A stretch of DNA of 64,000 nt, from contig SFFH01000010.1 of assembly GCA_004557905.1 (NCBI GenBank), positions 13,775-77,774 on the forward strand, read 5' to 3'. Positions 55,174 to 63,936 of this stretch are shown here, in pieces. How positions within the stretch are numbered: the stretch's first letter is position 1; each line of letters opens with the position of its first letter. The notes under the pieces are model-generated. The model ran no database searches and was not told the origin of the DNA. It was given only the letters and a program-made list of their open reading frames with translations. Origin of the DNA: Clostridiales bacterium. GTDB taxonomy: Bacteria; Bacillota; Clostridia; Christensenellales; Aristaeellaceae. A program made the translations under genes and the position numbers.

Positions 55174-55868
55174 CAGCCCTTTGCCTGCTCCTTGATGTAC
55201 TGTGGGTATGCCCGGCGAATCGTCGCCTCGTCCACCTTCACGCGGCCCAGATGCTCGGTCATGATTTTCCTGGCCCTCTGCGCGTCGCGCGCGGCGACGG
55301 CCTCGCAAATCGCCTGATGATCCGCAATGATCTTGCTGTCCCTGACCACGCCCAGCGCCAGGCTGCGCACGCGGTCAAAGTGAATCGTCATGCCGCAGAG
55401 CATGCTGTATGTGTTTTCCTTCCGCGCGATCCGGAAGAGCATCTGATGGAACGCGTCGTCCAGCTCCATCATGCTCTGCGCCTTTTCCATGCCCGGCTCC
55501 TGCGCCAGCGTCTGCAGGCGGACGTTCTGCCGCAGCTGCGCGATGTCCGCCGGCGTGGCCTGCGCGCAGACCAGATCGAGAATCGCCACCTCGAGCACCT
55601 CCCGGGCGAAGCGCGCCTCCTCCACCAGCGCATAGTCGATCAGCGCAATGCGGCTGCCGCGCTGGGGCAGCACGTCCACCACGCGGCACTTGGCCAGGTC
55701 CATGAGCGCCTCGCGCACCGGCGTGCGGCTCAGGCCCATCTGCGCGGACAATTCGTTCTCGCTGACCATCGCGCCCGGCTCCAGATCCATCGAGATGATG
55801 TTGGCCTTGAGAACACGCAGCGCATAGTCCCGCGCCGTTTCGGCATAGCGTCTTTCTTCGATGTGCAT
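55173..55868 (-). CDS. GntR family (FCD domain) transcriptional regulator
   Basis: 231 residues; ATG 55868 after AAAGGA. Winged helix SENELSAQMGLSRTPVREAL (about 35-55) followed by the FCD ligand domain with LDDAFHQMLFRIA (about 140) and DHQAICEAVAARDAQRARKI, His residues binding metal. FCD regulators often respond to sugar acids such as glucuronate or gluconate. It lies after the mannitol-dehydrogenase-family gene, a common target. Confidence 0.9.
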   Translation of the reverse strand: MHIEERRYAETARDYALRVLKANIISMDLEPGAMVSENELSAQMGLSRTPVREALMDLAKCRVVDVLPQRGSRIALIDYALVEEARFAREVLEVAILDLVCAQATPADIAQLRQNVRLQTLAQEPGMEKAQSMMELDDAFHQMLFRIARKENTYSMLCGMTIHFDRVRSLALGVVRDSKIIADHQAICEAVAARDAQRARKIMTEHLGRVKVDEATIRRAYPQYIKEQAKG

Positions 55869-55903
55869 GCTGCTTTACCGTCCTTTGTAATTCGATGGGA
55901 AAC

Positions 55904-55927
55904 GGCCCGCCGCCTGTGCAGCGGGCC
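55904..55927 (-). terminator. Hairpin after the dehydrogenase gene
   Basis: GGCCCGC and GCGGGCC pair around a ten-base loop, then GTTTCCC. Weak T run. Confidence 0.45.
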
Positions 55928-55938
55928 TGCTTCGCGGA

Positions 55939-57494
55939 TTACGCCAGATACTTTCTGAGCGTTGTGCGGACGGCGCCGGGGCCTGCCAGCTCCTCCACAA
56001 ACATCTGCTCGATGCGGTCGGCCAGGCCGATCTTCACCAGATCGCTGCCGAAGATGACCTCGTTGGCGAGGATCTCGCGCAGCTGGCCCTTGTAGGTCTC
56101 CGGCTTGCCCACCTCGATGCCCGCGAGCTTCGCCTGCAGGTCGTCCTTCATCGGATCGGCGGAGATTTCAATCGGCTCGCCGTCGTCGCCCACGCCCAGC
56201 AGGTAGCGCATCCAGCCGGCGATGGCCAACGGGATGGAGACCAGATCGTTCAGATCGCGGCCGGCTGCCACATAGCTCTTGATGGTCTCGCCGAAGCGGA
56301 TGCCGACCTTCTGGGAGGTATCGGTCGCAATGCGGCGCGGATCGTCCGGCATGAACACATTGGGCAGGCGCTGCTCCACGACCTCGTCGATAAACGCCTT
56401 CGGGCTGAGGATCTTCGGGTCCACGACGACCGGCAGGCCCTCGACGTAGCCAAGGCGCTTCACCAGCCTGACGAGGTCCTCAGCGCGGTGTGCAAGGGAT
56501 TCAAGCAGGTGGTGACCTTCATGCGCTCGGTGCAGTTGACCGTGTCGCGGTCGGTCATGTACACGCCGGCCTTCTCCAGCGCCGGGCGGCCGTTCGGGAA
56601 GCGGTCCTCCACAACCAGATACTGCGGGCGCTCGGCGTTGACAAACGGCGCGATGAACGTATTCCGGCTGGTGACGATCGGGGACATGTCCTCGATGCCG
56701 TCCGCGAGCAGGGACTCCTCGACGACCTTCGCCGGGCGCGGGGTGATCTTGTCGATCATGCTCCACGGGAAGGCCACCCGGCTCTCGTCCTCCAGATACG
56801 CGATGAAGTCATCGCCCACGAAGCCGTTCTGCTTCCAGGCATGCGCGATCTCCAGCACGGCGCTCTTCAGCTTCTCGCCGTTGTGGCTGCAGTTGTCCAT
56901 GGACACCAGCGCAATCGGGTACGCGCCGGCGCCAAAGCGGCGCAGCATCATCGCGCAGACGATACTCATCGCATGACGGGCTGCGTCCGGGCCCTCGGCC
57001 ATGTCCGCGACGACGACCGGCATCAGCTCGCCGGCCATGTTGCGCAGCGCATAGCCCTTCTCCGTGATGGTGAAGGAGACCATCTGCAGGGAGGGATTGA
57101 CGAAAATCTCCGCAAAGCGCGCCATCTGGCCCGCGTCCTTCGCGTCGGCGCGCAGGCCCTCGGCGACGGAGGCGATGATCTCGCGGCTGGTGGTCGCGTC
57201 CGGATTGAGCGTGACGTTCATGGTCAGGCAGTCGAACGGATCGTAGATCTTGGTGATAATCTCGTAGTCGAAGGTATCCGCCGCGATGATGCCGCGGTCG
57301 GCCAGACCTTCGTTGAGCAGCTTTTGCTGCAGGGCGGCGATGAAGCCGCGGAAGATATTGCCCGCGCCGAAGTGCACCCAGATCGGGTTCTTCTTCGTTG
57401 CGTCCGCCATGGCCTGCACGTCAAACTGCGGCACAGCGACGCCCACCTTCTCCCACGCAGCGCGGTCCGCGAGCGCGGCACGATTCATTTTCAT
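55939..57494 (-). pseudogene. Mannitol dehydrogenase-family protein (fructuronate reductase-like), frameshifted
   Basis: Frame one runs from ATG 57494 (MKMNRAALADRAAWEKVGVA) with PIWVHFGAGNIFRGF, VSMDNCSHNGEKLKSAVLEI and TERMKVTTCLNPLHTAL to about 56484. The rest, from AEDLVRLVKRLGYVEGLPVV to the C-terminus RTTLRKYLA, is in another frame to 55939. Between HTAL and DLVRLV relatives carry about 17 more residues (GC-LLGY-IADEM-type), so about 50 bases (3n+1) are missing at 56478-56486. Otherwise well kept, so the event is recent or an assembly error. If whole it would be an NAD(H)-dependent reductase of hexuronate or mannitol metabolism, next to a GntR gene. Confidence 0.85.
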
Positions 57495-57514
57495 GATTCA
57501 TCATCCCTTCGAGA

Positions 57515-57524
57515 ATACTAGTAT
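57515..57524. promoter_or_regulatory. Palindrome, candidate operator
   Basis: ATACTAGTAT, a perfect ten-base palindrome between the -10 and the start of the dehydrogenase gene. It could be the operator of the GntR-type regulator; no second site is seen. Confidence 0.3.
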
Positions 57525-57536
57525 ATCACATTCCTG

Positions 57537-57545
57537 ATTATAGCA
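57537..57545 (-). promoter_or_regulatory. Extended -10 promoter of the dehydrogenase gene
   Basis: TGC TATAAT on the minus strand, with no clear -35. Confidence 0.55.
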
Positions 57546-57678
57546 CAAATGCCGTACAGATACCACCCCTTTTTCCATCCTTCTTCGTAAGAGATTCACA
57601 AAACCCACATCCTGCCGTCCGGAGTCCGGACGCAGGCGAAGCTGCGCGCCCTGCCTACGCACGATTCGCAAAAAGGAA

Positions 57679-57707
57679 TTGCTTTTCACCGGCATACCCG
57701 ATATACT
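57679..57707 (+). promoter_or_regulatory. Promoter of the TPR-like gene
   Basis: TTGCTT, 17 bp, TATACT, the same hexamers and spacing as the glnS promoter. Confidence 0.78.
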
Positions 57708-57743
57708 ATACACATCGATTGATTCTTCAAGGAGCTGTGTGTC

Positions 57744-58577
57744 ATGATTCATCTCTTTCCCAAGCGCGAAAAGCGCCTGCTGATCCTCTGCGCCTGCTAT
57801 CTCGCCCTGGTGGGCGTTTACCTCGCGCTCAACCGCGCCGCCAATCCGATTCCCGTGCTGCTGATTGCAGCCGTTGGTCTGGCCATCGTGGTGATCTCCC
57901 AGTACCTGACGGCGTTCAACATGCACAGCCAGCTTCTGGCCCGGCTGTATAACCAGCTGGACGCGGAGGGCTTTCTGCGCGACTACGAGCCCAAGCTGCA
58001 GCTCCCCATCCGGAATCAGAACATCGCGCTTTCCGTGAGGCTGCACACCTCCAACGCCTACTGCGCGTTGGGCCGCTTTGACGAGGCCATCGCGCTGCTC
58101 TCCGCCTTCACCGTGAAGCCGACCAAAAACGCGGAGGACGATCTGCTCTCCCGCTTTGCCATCGTCAGCAACCTGTGCTACTGCGCCGAGCAGAAGAACG
58201 ACCTGCCCGCCGCCAGGCAGTACATGGACGAGCTGCTTGCCCTCAAGGCCAAACTCGAGGCGATGCAGGCCGGCAAGCCGGAAAAGAAGCGCATGGTCTT
58301 CAGCACCGAGCTCAACGAGCAGTGTCTGTCCTTCCTGAGCACCGGCAAGGCCGACGTCGGGGTACTGCAGCGGCTCGTGCAGAGCAACACCCAGCAGCTC
58401 CACAAGATCACCATCTCCCTGTGGATTGCCCGCGTGTATCTTTCCGAAAACAACCGCCGCGAGGGTGAAAAGCTGCTTGCGCAGATCGTCAAGCTCGCGC
58501 CGGATCTGTATCCCGGCAAGGTCGCCGCGCAGCTGCTTGCCGGCCTGCCCGCCAAATCCGGCGAAGAGCCCGCCTGA
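57744..58577 (+). CDS. Membrane protein with a TPR-like cytoplasmic domain
   Basis: 277 residues; ATG 57744 after AAGGAG. Two membrane segments at the N-terminus (about 10-55: LLILCACYLALVGVYLALNR, PVLLIAAVGLAIVVISQYL), then a helical domain with TPR-like turns (ALGRFDEAIALLSAF, about 105; NDLPAARQYMDELLALKAKL, about 150; NNRREGEKLLAQIVKLAPDL, about 240). No family recognised. It may scaffold other membrane proteins. Sits alone before nadE. Confidence 0.7.
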   Translation: MIHLFPKREKRLLILCACYLALVGVYLALNRAANPIPVLLIAAVGLAIVVISQYLTAFNMHSQLLARLYNQLDAEGFLRDYEPKLQLPIRNQNIALSVRLHTSNAYCALGRFDEAIALLSAFTVKPTKNAEDDLLSRFAIVSNLCYCAEQKNDLPAARQYMDELLALKAKLEAMQAGKPEKKRMVFSTELNEQCLSFLSTGKADVGVLQRLVQSNTQQLHKITISLWIARVYLSENNRREGEKLLAQIVKLAPDLYPGKVAAQLLAGLPAKSGEEPA

Positions 58578-58707
58578 TGATTTCCCGCCGCCGCTGCAGA
58601 CGGCGGTTTTCTTTTGCGCCTGCCGATTTTTGTATTTATTCGCAGATCGAATTGTGGTAAAGTATAGGCAGTATCCGCGGCTTTCGCCGCCCGAAAGGAG
58701 TTTTCTC

Positions 58708-60627
58708 ATGGCTGCTCTGATGCCTGCCGTGCCCGGCATGGTGCGCACGATGGCCGCTTCGCCGCGCGTGCACCTGGCCAACCCGAAAAAAAACGCGGAG
58801 GAAATCGCCGCGCTTCTGGATATCGCCGACGCCAATGGCGTGCAGCTCTGCGTCTTTCCGGAGCTCTGCCTCACCGGCTATACCTGCGGCGACCTGTTCC
58901 TTCAGCCCGCGCTGCTGGGCGCCGCGCTGGACGCGCTCAGGTCGCTGATGGACAAGCGGGCCAAGACCGCGTTTGTCGTCGGCCTGCCCCTGGAGATCGA
59001 CGGCCAGCTGTACAACTGCGCCGCCGTCGTCGCCGGCGGCAGGCTGGGCCTCGTGCCCAAGGAATACCTGCCCAACCACGCGGAGTTCTACGAGGCCCGC
59101 TGGTTTGCCCCCGGCCATTCTGCGCCGGGCAGCGTCTTCCTCTTTGGCCAGGATGCGCCCATCGGCCAGCAGCTGCTGTTTGACTGCGGCAGCTTCGCCT
59201 TCGGCGTGGAGATCTGCGAGGACCTCTGGGTGCCCGAGCAGCCCAGCGCGCATCTCGCCAAGGCGGGCGCGCTGCTCATCGCCAATCCCTCCGCCAGCAA
59301 CGAGCTGACGGGCAAGCACCTCTACCGCCAGCAGCTGCTGTGCCAGCAGAGCGCGCGCTGCCTGTGCGGCTACATCTACGCGGGCGCGGGCTACGGCGAA
59401 TCCACCACCGACGCGGTCTACTCCGGCCACGCGGGCGTGTATGAAAACGGCGAGCTGATCGCCGAAAACGCGCGCTTCTCCCGCGAATCCTCCTATGTCC
59501 TGGCGGATGTGGACTGCGACGTGCTGCGCTACAAGCGCCGCCAGAGCCAGAGCTTCTTCGCCGGGGCCGCTGTCATCGACCGGCTGCGCCTGGCCGCACC
59601 CGCCGCCCCGCAGGACGGCCGTCTGCTCAAGCCGCTCGCCCCGCTGCCGTTCGTGCCGCAGGGCGCGCAGCGCGACGCGCAGCTCGAGGAAGCCCTGATG
59701 ATCATGACGCAGGGCCTGCTCTTCCGCATGGAGCACGTCCATACGCGCAGGGCTGTGCTGGGCGTCTCCGGCGGCCTGGATTCCACGCTCACCCTGCTCG
59801 CCCTGGCCTACGCCTACGATCGCGCCGGCTGGGACAGGAAGGGGATCGTCGGCATCACCATGCCGGGTCTGGGCACCGGCAGCCGCACCAAGAGCAACGC
59901 CTGGAGCCTGATGGAGCTCATCGGCTGCACCTGTCTGGAGATTCCAATCGGTCCCGCCGTCGCACGGCACTTTGAGGACATCGGCCAGGACCCGGACGTG
60001 CACGACGTGTGCTACGAGAACAGCCAGGCACGCGAGCGCACGCAGATCGTGATGGACTACGCCAACAAGGTGGGCGGCCTCGCGCTGGGCACTGGCGACC
60101 TGAGCGAGCTGGCGCTGGGCTGGTGCACCTACAACGGCGACCAGATGAGCATGTACAACATGAGCGGCTCCATCCCCAAGACGCTGATCCGCGATCTGGT
60201 CGACTGGCTGGGCCGCCACTTCGGCGGCGAGGTGCTCGCCGTCGCGCGCGACATCCTGGATACGCCGATCTCCCCAGAGCTCATCCCCGGCAAGGAGGGC
60301 GAGCTGACCCAGCGCACGGAGGACACGCTCGGCGCGTACGCCCTGCACGACTTCTTCCTCTGGCACATGATGCACAGCGGCGCGTCGCCCAAAAAGCTCT
60401 ACGCGATGGCCTGCCATGCGTTTGACGGCCAGTACGACAGGCAGGCGATTCTGAGTGCGCTGACCACATTCTTCCGCCGCTTCTTCACCCAGCAGTTCAA
60501 GCGCTCCGCCATGCCCGACGGCCCGAAGGCCACCCCCGTCGGCCTCTCCCCGCGCGGCGACTGGCGCATGCCGTCCGACGCGCAGATGCAGCTGTGGATG
60601 GACGATATCGCCGGCATCACGCCCTGA
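58708..60627 (+). CDS. nadE: Glutamine-dependent NAD+ synthetase
   Basis: 639 residues; ATG 58708 after AAAGGAG. Makes NAD+ from deamido-NAD, ATP and glutamine. N-terminal nitrilase-type glutaminase: Glu in CVFPELCLTGYTCGDLF (about 50), Lys/Asn region VPKEYLPNHAEFYEARWF and the cysteine in FGVEICEDLWVPEQ (about 170). C-terminal synthetase: the ATP loop LGVSGGLDSTLTLLALAYA (about 350) and TGDLSELALGWCTYNGDQMS (about 465). Full length. It ends 14 bases before the phosphoesterase gene. Confidence 0.95.
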   Translation: MAALMPAVPGMVRTMAASPRVHLANPKKNAEEIAALLDIADANGVQLCVFPELCLTGYTCGDLFLQPALLGAALDALRSLMDKRAKTAFVVGLPLEIDGQLYNCAAVVAGGRLGLVPKEYLPNHAEFYEARWFAPGHSAPGSVFLFGQDAPIGQQLLFDCGSFAFGVEICEDLWVPEQPSAHLAKAGALLIANPSASNELTGKHLYRQQLLCQQSARCLCGYIYAGAGYGESTTDAVYSGHAGVYENGELIAENARFSRESSYVLADVDCDVLRYKRRQSQSFFAGAAVIDRLRLAAPAAPQDGRLLKPLAPLPFVPQGAQRDAQLEEALMIMTQGLLFRMEHVHTRRAVLGVSGGLDSTLTLLALAYAYDRAGWDRKGIVGITMPGLGTGSRTKSNAWSLMELIGCTCLEIPIGPAVARHFEDIGQDPDVHDVCYENSQARERTQIVMDYANKVGGLALGTGDLSELALGWCTYNGDQMSMYNMSGSIPKTLIRDLVDWLGRHFGGEVLAVARDILDTPISPELIPGKEGELTQRTEDTLGAYALHDFFLWHMMHSGASPKKLYAMACHAFDGQYDRQAILSALTTFFRRFFTQQFKRSAMPDGPKATPVGLSPRGDWRMPSDAQMQLWMDDIAGITP

Positions 60628-60641
60628 ACGGAGGAGCTTTC

Positions 60642-61865
60642 ATGCGCATGCTTTTTTCCCTGCTCGCGCTGATGGCCGCGCTGATGCCCGCCGCCCTGGC
60701 GGACGAGGGGCACACCCTTCTGATCGCGACCGATCTGCACTACATCTCCCCCGCGCTGACCGACCACGGCGCGTACTTCACCCGCATGCTTGAAAACGGT
60801 GACGGCAAGGTGACGGCGTACATCGACGAGCTGACGGACGCATTCCTCCGGGAGGTCATCGCACGCCGCCCGGACGGCCTCATTCTCTCCGGCGACCTGT
60901 CCTTCAACGGCGCGCGCAGGAGCCACGAGGACCTCGCCGCCAAGCTGCGCAGTGTGCGCGAGGCAGGCATTCCCGTGTACGTCATTCCCGGCAATCATGA
61001 TCTGTACAGCTACATGTCCGCGTCCTTTGAGGGCGACGCCTTCACGCGCGTGCCCAGCCTGACCGCCGAGGAATTTGCCGAAATCTACCGTGACTTCGGC
61101 TTTGACACGGCGCTCTCCCGCGATCCGTATTCCCTGAGCTACATGGCCGAGCCCGTGCCCGGCGTGCGCCTGCTGATGCTCGACACGAACACGCAGCATA
61201 TGGAGGGCGCGGTCGCGCAGAACACGTTTGCCTGGCTTGAAGCCGAGCTGCAAAGGGCGCTAGCCGACGGCGCGAAGGTCATCGCCGTCAGCCATCAGAA
61301 CCTGCTGGCGCATTCGGGCCTGCTCTCCAACGGCTTTGTCATCGCCAACGCCTCCCTGCTGCGCTCGCTGTACGAGCGTTACGGCGTATCCGTGAATCTG
61401 AGCGGGCATATCCACATGCAGCACACCGCCACGAGCGAAGCGGGCCTGCCGGAAATCGTCACGTCCTCGCTTGCCGTCTCCCCGTGCCAGTACGGCGTGC
61501 TGGAGATCGCCGGCGGCACAGCGCAGTACCATACGGAAGCGGTGGACGTCGCCGCATGGGCCGGAGAAACCGGGCAGGCGGACGAGAATCTCCTGCACTT
61601 CCGTCAGTACGCCGCGGACTATTTTTCCGCCACGACGCGCCGCCGGGCCGTCGCGCGCATGAGCGCGGATTCTGTCACGAGTCCGATGTCGGCCTGGCTG
61701 GCGGACTTCAACGCCGCATACTTCTCAGGCAGAATGGATACCCTTGATGCCGCGTCTGACATGGCCGCGCACTGGATAGACAGCGACACATTCTTCGGTC
61801 AGTATGTGCAGAGCATCCTGTCTGAGGAGCTGAAGGATCACACCAGGCTGAGCTTCCCGCTATAA
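60642..61865 (+). CDS. Secreted calcineurin-like metallophosphoesterase
   Basis: 407 residues; ATG 60642 after GGAGGA. Signal peptide MRMLFSLLALMAALMPAALA. Metal ligands of the fold: LIATDLHYISP (D-x-H, about 28), LILSGDLSFNGARRSHEDLA (GD), IPGNHDLYSY (GNHD), VIAVSHQN and LSGHIHMQHT (GH-x-H). The substrate is unknown; exported members cleave nucleotides, phospholipids or teichoic-acid links. Likely co-transcribed with nadE. Confidence 0.88.
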   Translation: MRMLFSLLALMAALMPAALADEGHTLLIATDLHYISPALTDHGAYFTRMLENGDGKVTAYIDELTDAFLREVIARRPDGLILSGDLSFNGARRSHEDLAAKLRSVREAGIPVYVIPGNHDLYSYMSASFEGDAFTRVPSLTAEEFAEIYRDFGFDTALSRDPYSLSYMAEPVPGVRLLMLDTNTQHMEGAVAQNTFAWLEAELQRALADGAKVIAVSHQNLLAHSGLLSNGFVIANASLLRSLYERYGVSVNLSGHIHMQHTATSEAGLPEIVTSSLAVSPCQYGVLEIAGGTAQYHTEAVDVAAWAGETGQADENLLHFRQYAADYFSATTRRRAVARMSADSVTSPMSAWLADFNAAYFSGRMDTLDAASDMAAHWIDSDTFFGQYVQSILSEELKDHTRLSFPL

Positions 61866-61875
61866 GCGCATGATA

Positions 61876-61904
61876 AAGGCCGGTTCCGTGCTGGAACCGG
61901 CCTT
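61876..61904. terminator. Bidirectional terminator
   Basis: AAGGCCGGTTCC, loop GTGCT, GGAACCGGCCTT: twelve perfect pairs. The phosphoesterase and LacI-type genes converge here. Confidence 0.85.
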
Positions 61905-61911
61905 GTCATCT

Positions 61912-62934
61912 TCATGCGTTTTCTGTCCGTACCCGTGCGAGGGACTCGCCCTCCACCAGGGTATAGCCGACCGTGACGTGCCGGGCCGGGCCGCCATCGA
62001 GCATCTCGCACAGCAGATCGACGCTCTTCTGCGCGATTTCCTCCGTCGGCTGGCGAACGGTGGTGATCGACGGGATGACGTACCTGGCGATTTCCACGCC
62101 GTCAAACCCGGAGACGGACACATCCTGCGGCACGCGCAGGCCCAGATCGCGCAGCGCGCGGATCACGCCGATGGCCATCATGTCGCTCATCGTGAGCACG
62201 GCGGTCACGTCCCTGTGCTTCTCAAAGAAGCGCAGCGCGCCCTCGTACGCGCCCACGAGCGTGAATCGGGAGAGCACGTACTCGTCCGGATCATACGCGA
62301 TGCCGTGCGCCCGGAGGCTGTCCATCGCGCCGAGATATCGCTTGGCGAAGATATCCTCGCCGTCGCGGCAGCCGCCGATGACCGCCACGCGCGTATGCCC
62401 CTGCTGAAGAATCCGGTCCATCATCGCGCGGGTCGCCGCCCGGTCGTCGATGCATACGCTCGAGGCGTTTTCGTAGCCCATGTTGCCCGCGTCAACCGTC
62501 GCAAACACGACCGGCACGCCCACGTCGCGCACCGCCTGGCTGCGCTCATCCATGCGCGCGCCCAGCAGGATGAAGCTGGCGGCGCGCTTCTCAGCATAGA
62601 GCTGGCGCATCGTGTCGAACTCGTCGTCCTCCTCGTCGATGTACTTGAGCAAAAACGGCGTCTTGAGTCCCTGCGCGCACTCGATCATCTGCTCCGCAAT
62701 GTCGTTGAGGAAGGCGTTTCTGCGTCCGCGCACAATGACCGCCGCGAAGGTGGGCTTGGTGTTTTTCAGGTTGCGGGCGTTGCGGTTCTGCACAAAGCCG
62801 CATGCCTCCACCACGTCCATGACCTTTTTGCGGGTCTCCTCGCTCACGTCCGGCCGCCCGTTGAGCACGCGGGAAACCGTGCTCACCGCCACGCCGGCCT
62901 TGCGCGCCACATCGCGAATCGTATAAATCTCCAC
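61912..62934 (-). CDS. LacI family transcriptional regulator
   Basis: 340 residues from GTG 62934, seven bases after GGAGG. Helix-turn-helix and hinge: IYTIRDVARKAGVAVSTVSR and LNGRPDVSEETRKKVMDVVE, then a periplasmic-binding-type sugar domain (AVIGGCRDGEDIFAKRYLGA, about 170; DVSVSGFDGVEIARYVIPSI, about 270). The target is not evident; no sugar genes flank it. Its promoter lies inside the pyrD terminator. Confidence 0.93.
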   Translation of the reverse strand: MEIYTIRDVARKAGVAVSTVSRVLNGRPDVSEETRKKVMDVVEACGFVQNRNARNLKNTKPTFAAVIVRGRRNAFLNDIAEQMIECAQGLKTPFLLKYIDEEDDEFDTMRQLYAEKRAASFILLGARMDERSQAVRDVGVPVVFATVDAGNMGYENASSVCIDDRAATRAMMDRILQQGHTRVAVIGGCRDGEDIFAKRYLGAMDSLRAHGIAYDPDEYVLSRFTLVGAYEGALRFFEKHRDVTAVLTMSDMMAIGVIRALRDLGLRVPQDVSVSGFDGVEIARYVIPSITTVRQPTEEIAQKSVDLLCEMLDGGPARHVTVGYTLVEGESLARVRTENA

Positions 62935-62980
62935 GCGCCGTCCTCCATTTCTTTTGCCCCTCGGGCAAACGCATATAGCC

Positions 62981-63009
62981 ATTATAAAAGAACCGCCTGC
63001 AAAGCGCAA
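62981..63009 (-). promoter_or_regulatory. Promoter of the LacI-type gene
   Basis: TTGCGC, 17 bp, TATAAT on the minus strand. Confidence 0.7.
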
Positions 63010-63015
63010 GCGGTT
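62984..63015 (-). terminator. Terminator of pyrD
   Basis: AACCGCTTGC and GCAGGCGGTT (one wobble) with loop GCTTT, then CTTTTAT. It overlaps the LacI-type promoter almost fully. Confidence 0.7.
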
Positions 63016-63024
63016 TTTCTTGAA

Positions 63025-63936
63025 TCAATAGGCCTTGAGCGTGCCGACGATCTCCTGCGGGTTTTTGACACCCTGCGCGTCGCAGTACGCGCCCAGCTCG
63101 CGCACGATGCGCGGGCATGCAAACGGATCGGTGAAGTTCGCGGTGCCCACCTGCACGGCCTTCGCGCCGCAGAGCATGAACGCCGCAGCGTCCTCGCCCG
63201 TCTCGATGCCGCCCAAGCCGATGATCGGGATGCGCACCTTTTGGGCGCACTGCCAGACCATGCGCAGCGCCACCGGGCGCACCGCCGGGCCGGACAGGCC
63301 GCCGGTATTGTTGGAGAGGATCATTTTCCGCCTGTGCACGTCCACCGCGATGCCGGTCAGCGTGTTGATCAGCGAGATCGCGTCCGCGCCCGCCTCCTGC
63401 GCCGCCAGCGCATTCTCGGTGATATCGGATACGTTCGGCGTGAGCTTGACGATCAGCGGCTGGCGGCTGTGCGCCTTGACCGCCCTGGTGATCTCATACA
63501 CGCTCTCCGGCTTCACGCCGAAGGCCACGCCGCCGTCGTGCACGTTCGGGCAGGAGATGTTCATCTCCAGCATGTGCACGCCGGTATGCGCAAACGCCTC
63601 CGCCGCCTGACAGTAGCTGTCGATGGAGGTGCCGAAGAAGTTTGCGATCACGTTCACATTCTTCTCCAGCAGCCACGGCAGATCGTGCTCGATGAAGCTC
63701 TCGATACCGGGGTTTTGCAGGCCCACGCAGTTGAGCATGCCGCCGGGCGTTTCCGTGAGGCGGGAGGGCGGGTTGCCCATGCGCCCGCCCAGGCACAGCC
63801 CCTTGACGGAGATGCCGCCCAACAGGCCGATGTCGTACAGCTCGTCATATTCGCGGCCGAAGCCGAAGGTGCCGCTCGCGGCGATGACCGGGTTCTTAAA
63901 GTGCACGCCGCACAGATCAAGGGAAAGATCAGCCAC
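63025..63936 (-). CDS. pyrD: Dihydroorotate dehydrogenase, catalytic subunit (class 1B)
   Basis: 303 residues from GTG 63936, nine bases after GGAGG. Oxidises dihydroorotate to orotate in pyrimidine synthesis with FMN. Motifs: KNPVIAASGTFGFGREYDEL (about 15-35), LGGISVKGLCLGGRMGN, the catalytic cysteine in EMNISCPNVHDGG (about 128), and GAKAVQVGTANFTDP. It overlaps the 3' end of the pyrK-type gene by eight bases, the normal PyrK-PyrDB pair. Confidence 0.95.
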   Translation of the reverse strand: MADLSLDLCGVHFKNPVIAASGTFGFGREYDELYDIGLLGGISVKGLCLGGRMGNPPSRLTETPGGMLNCVGLQNPGIESFIEHDLPWLLEKNVNVIANFFGTSIDSYCQAAEAFAHTGVHMLEMNISCPNVHDGGVAFGVKPESVYEITRAVKAHSRQPLIVKLTPNVSDITENALAAQEAGADAISLINTLTGIAVDVHRRKMILSNNTGGLSGPAVRPVALRMVWQCAQKVRIPIIGLGGIETGEDAAAFMLCGAKAVQVGTANFTDPFACPRIVRELGAYCDAQGVKNPQEIVGTLKAY

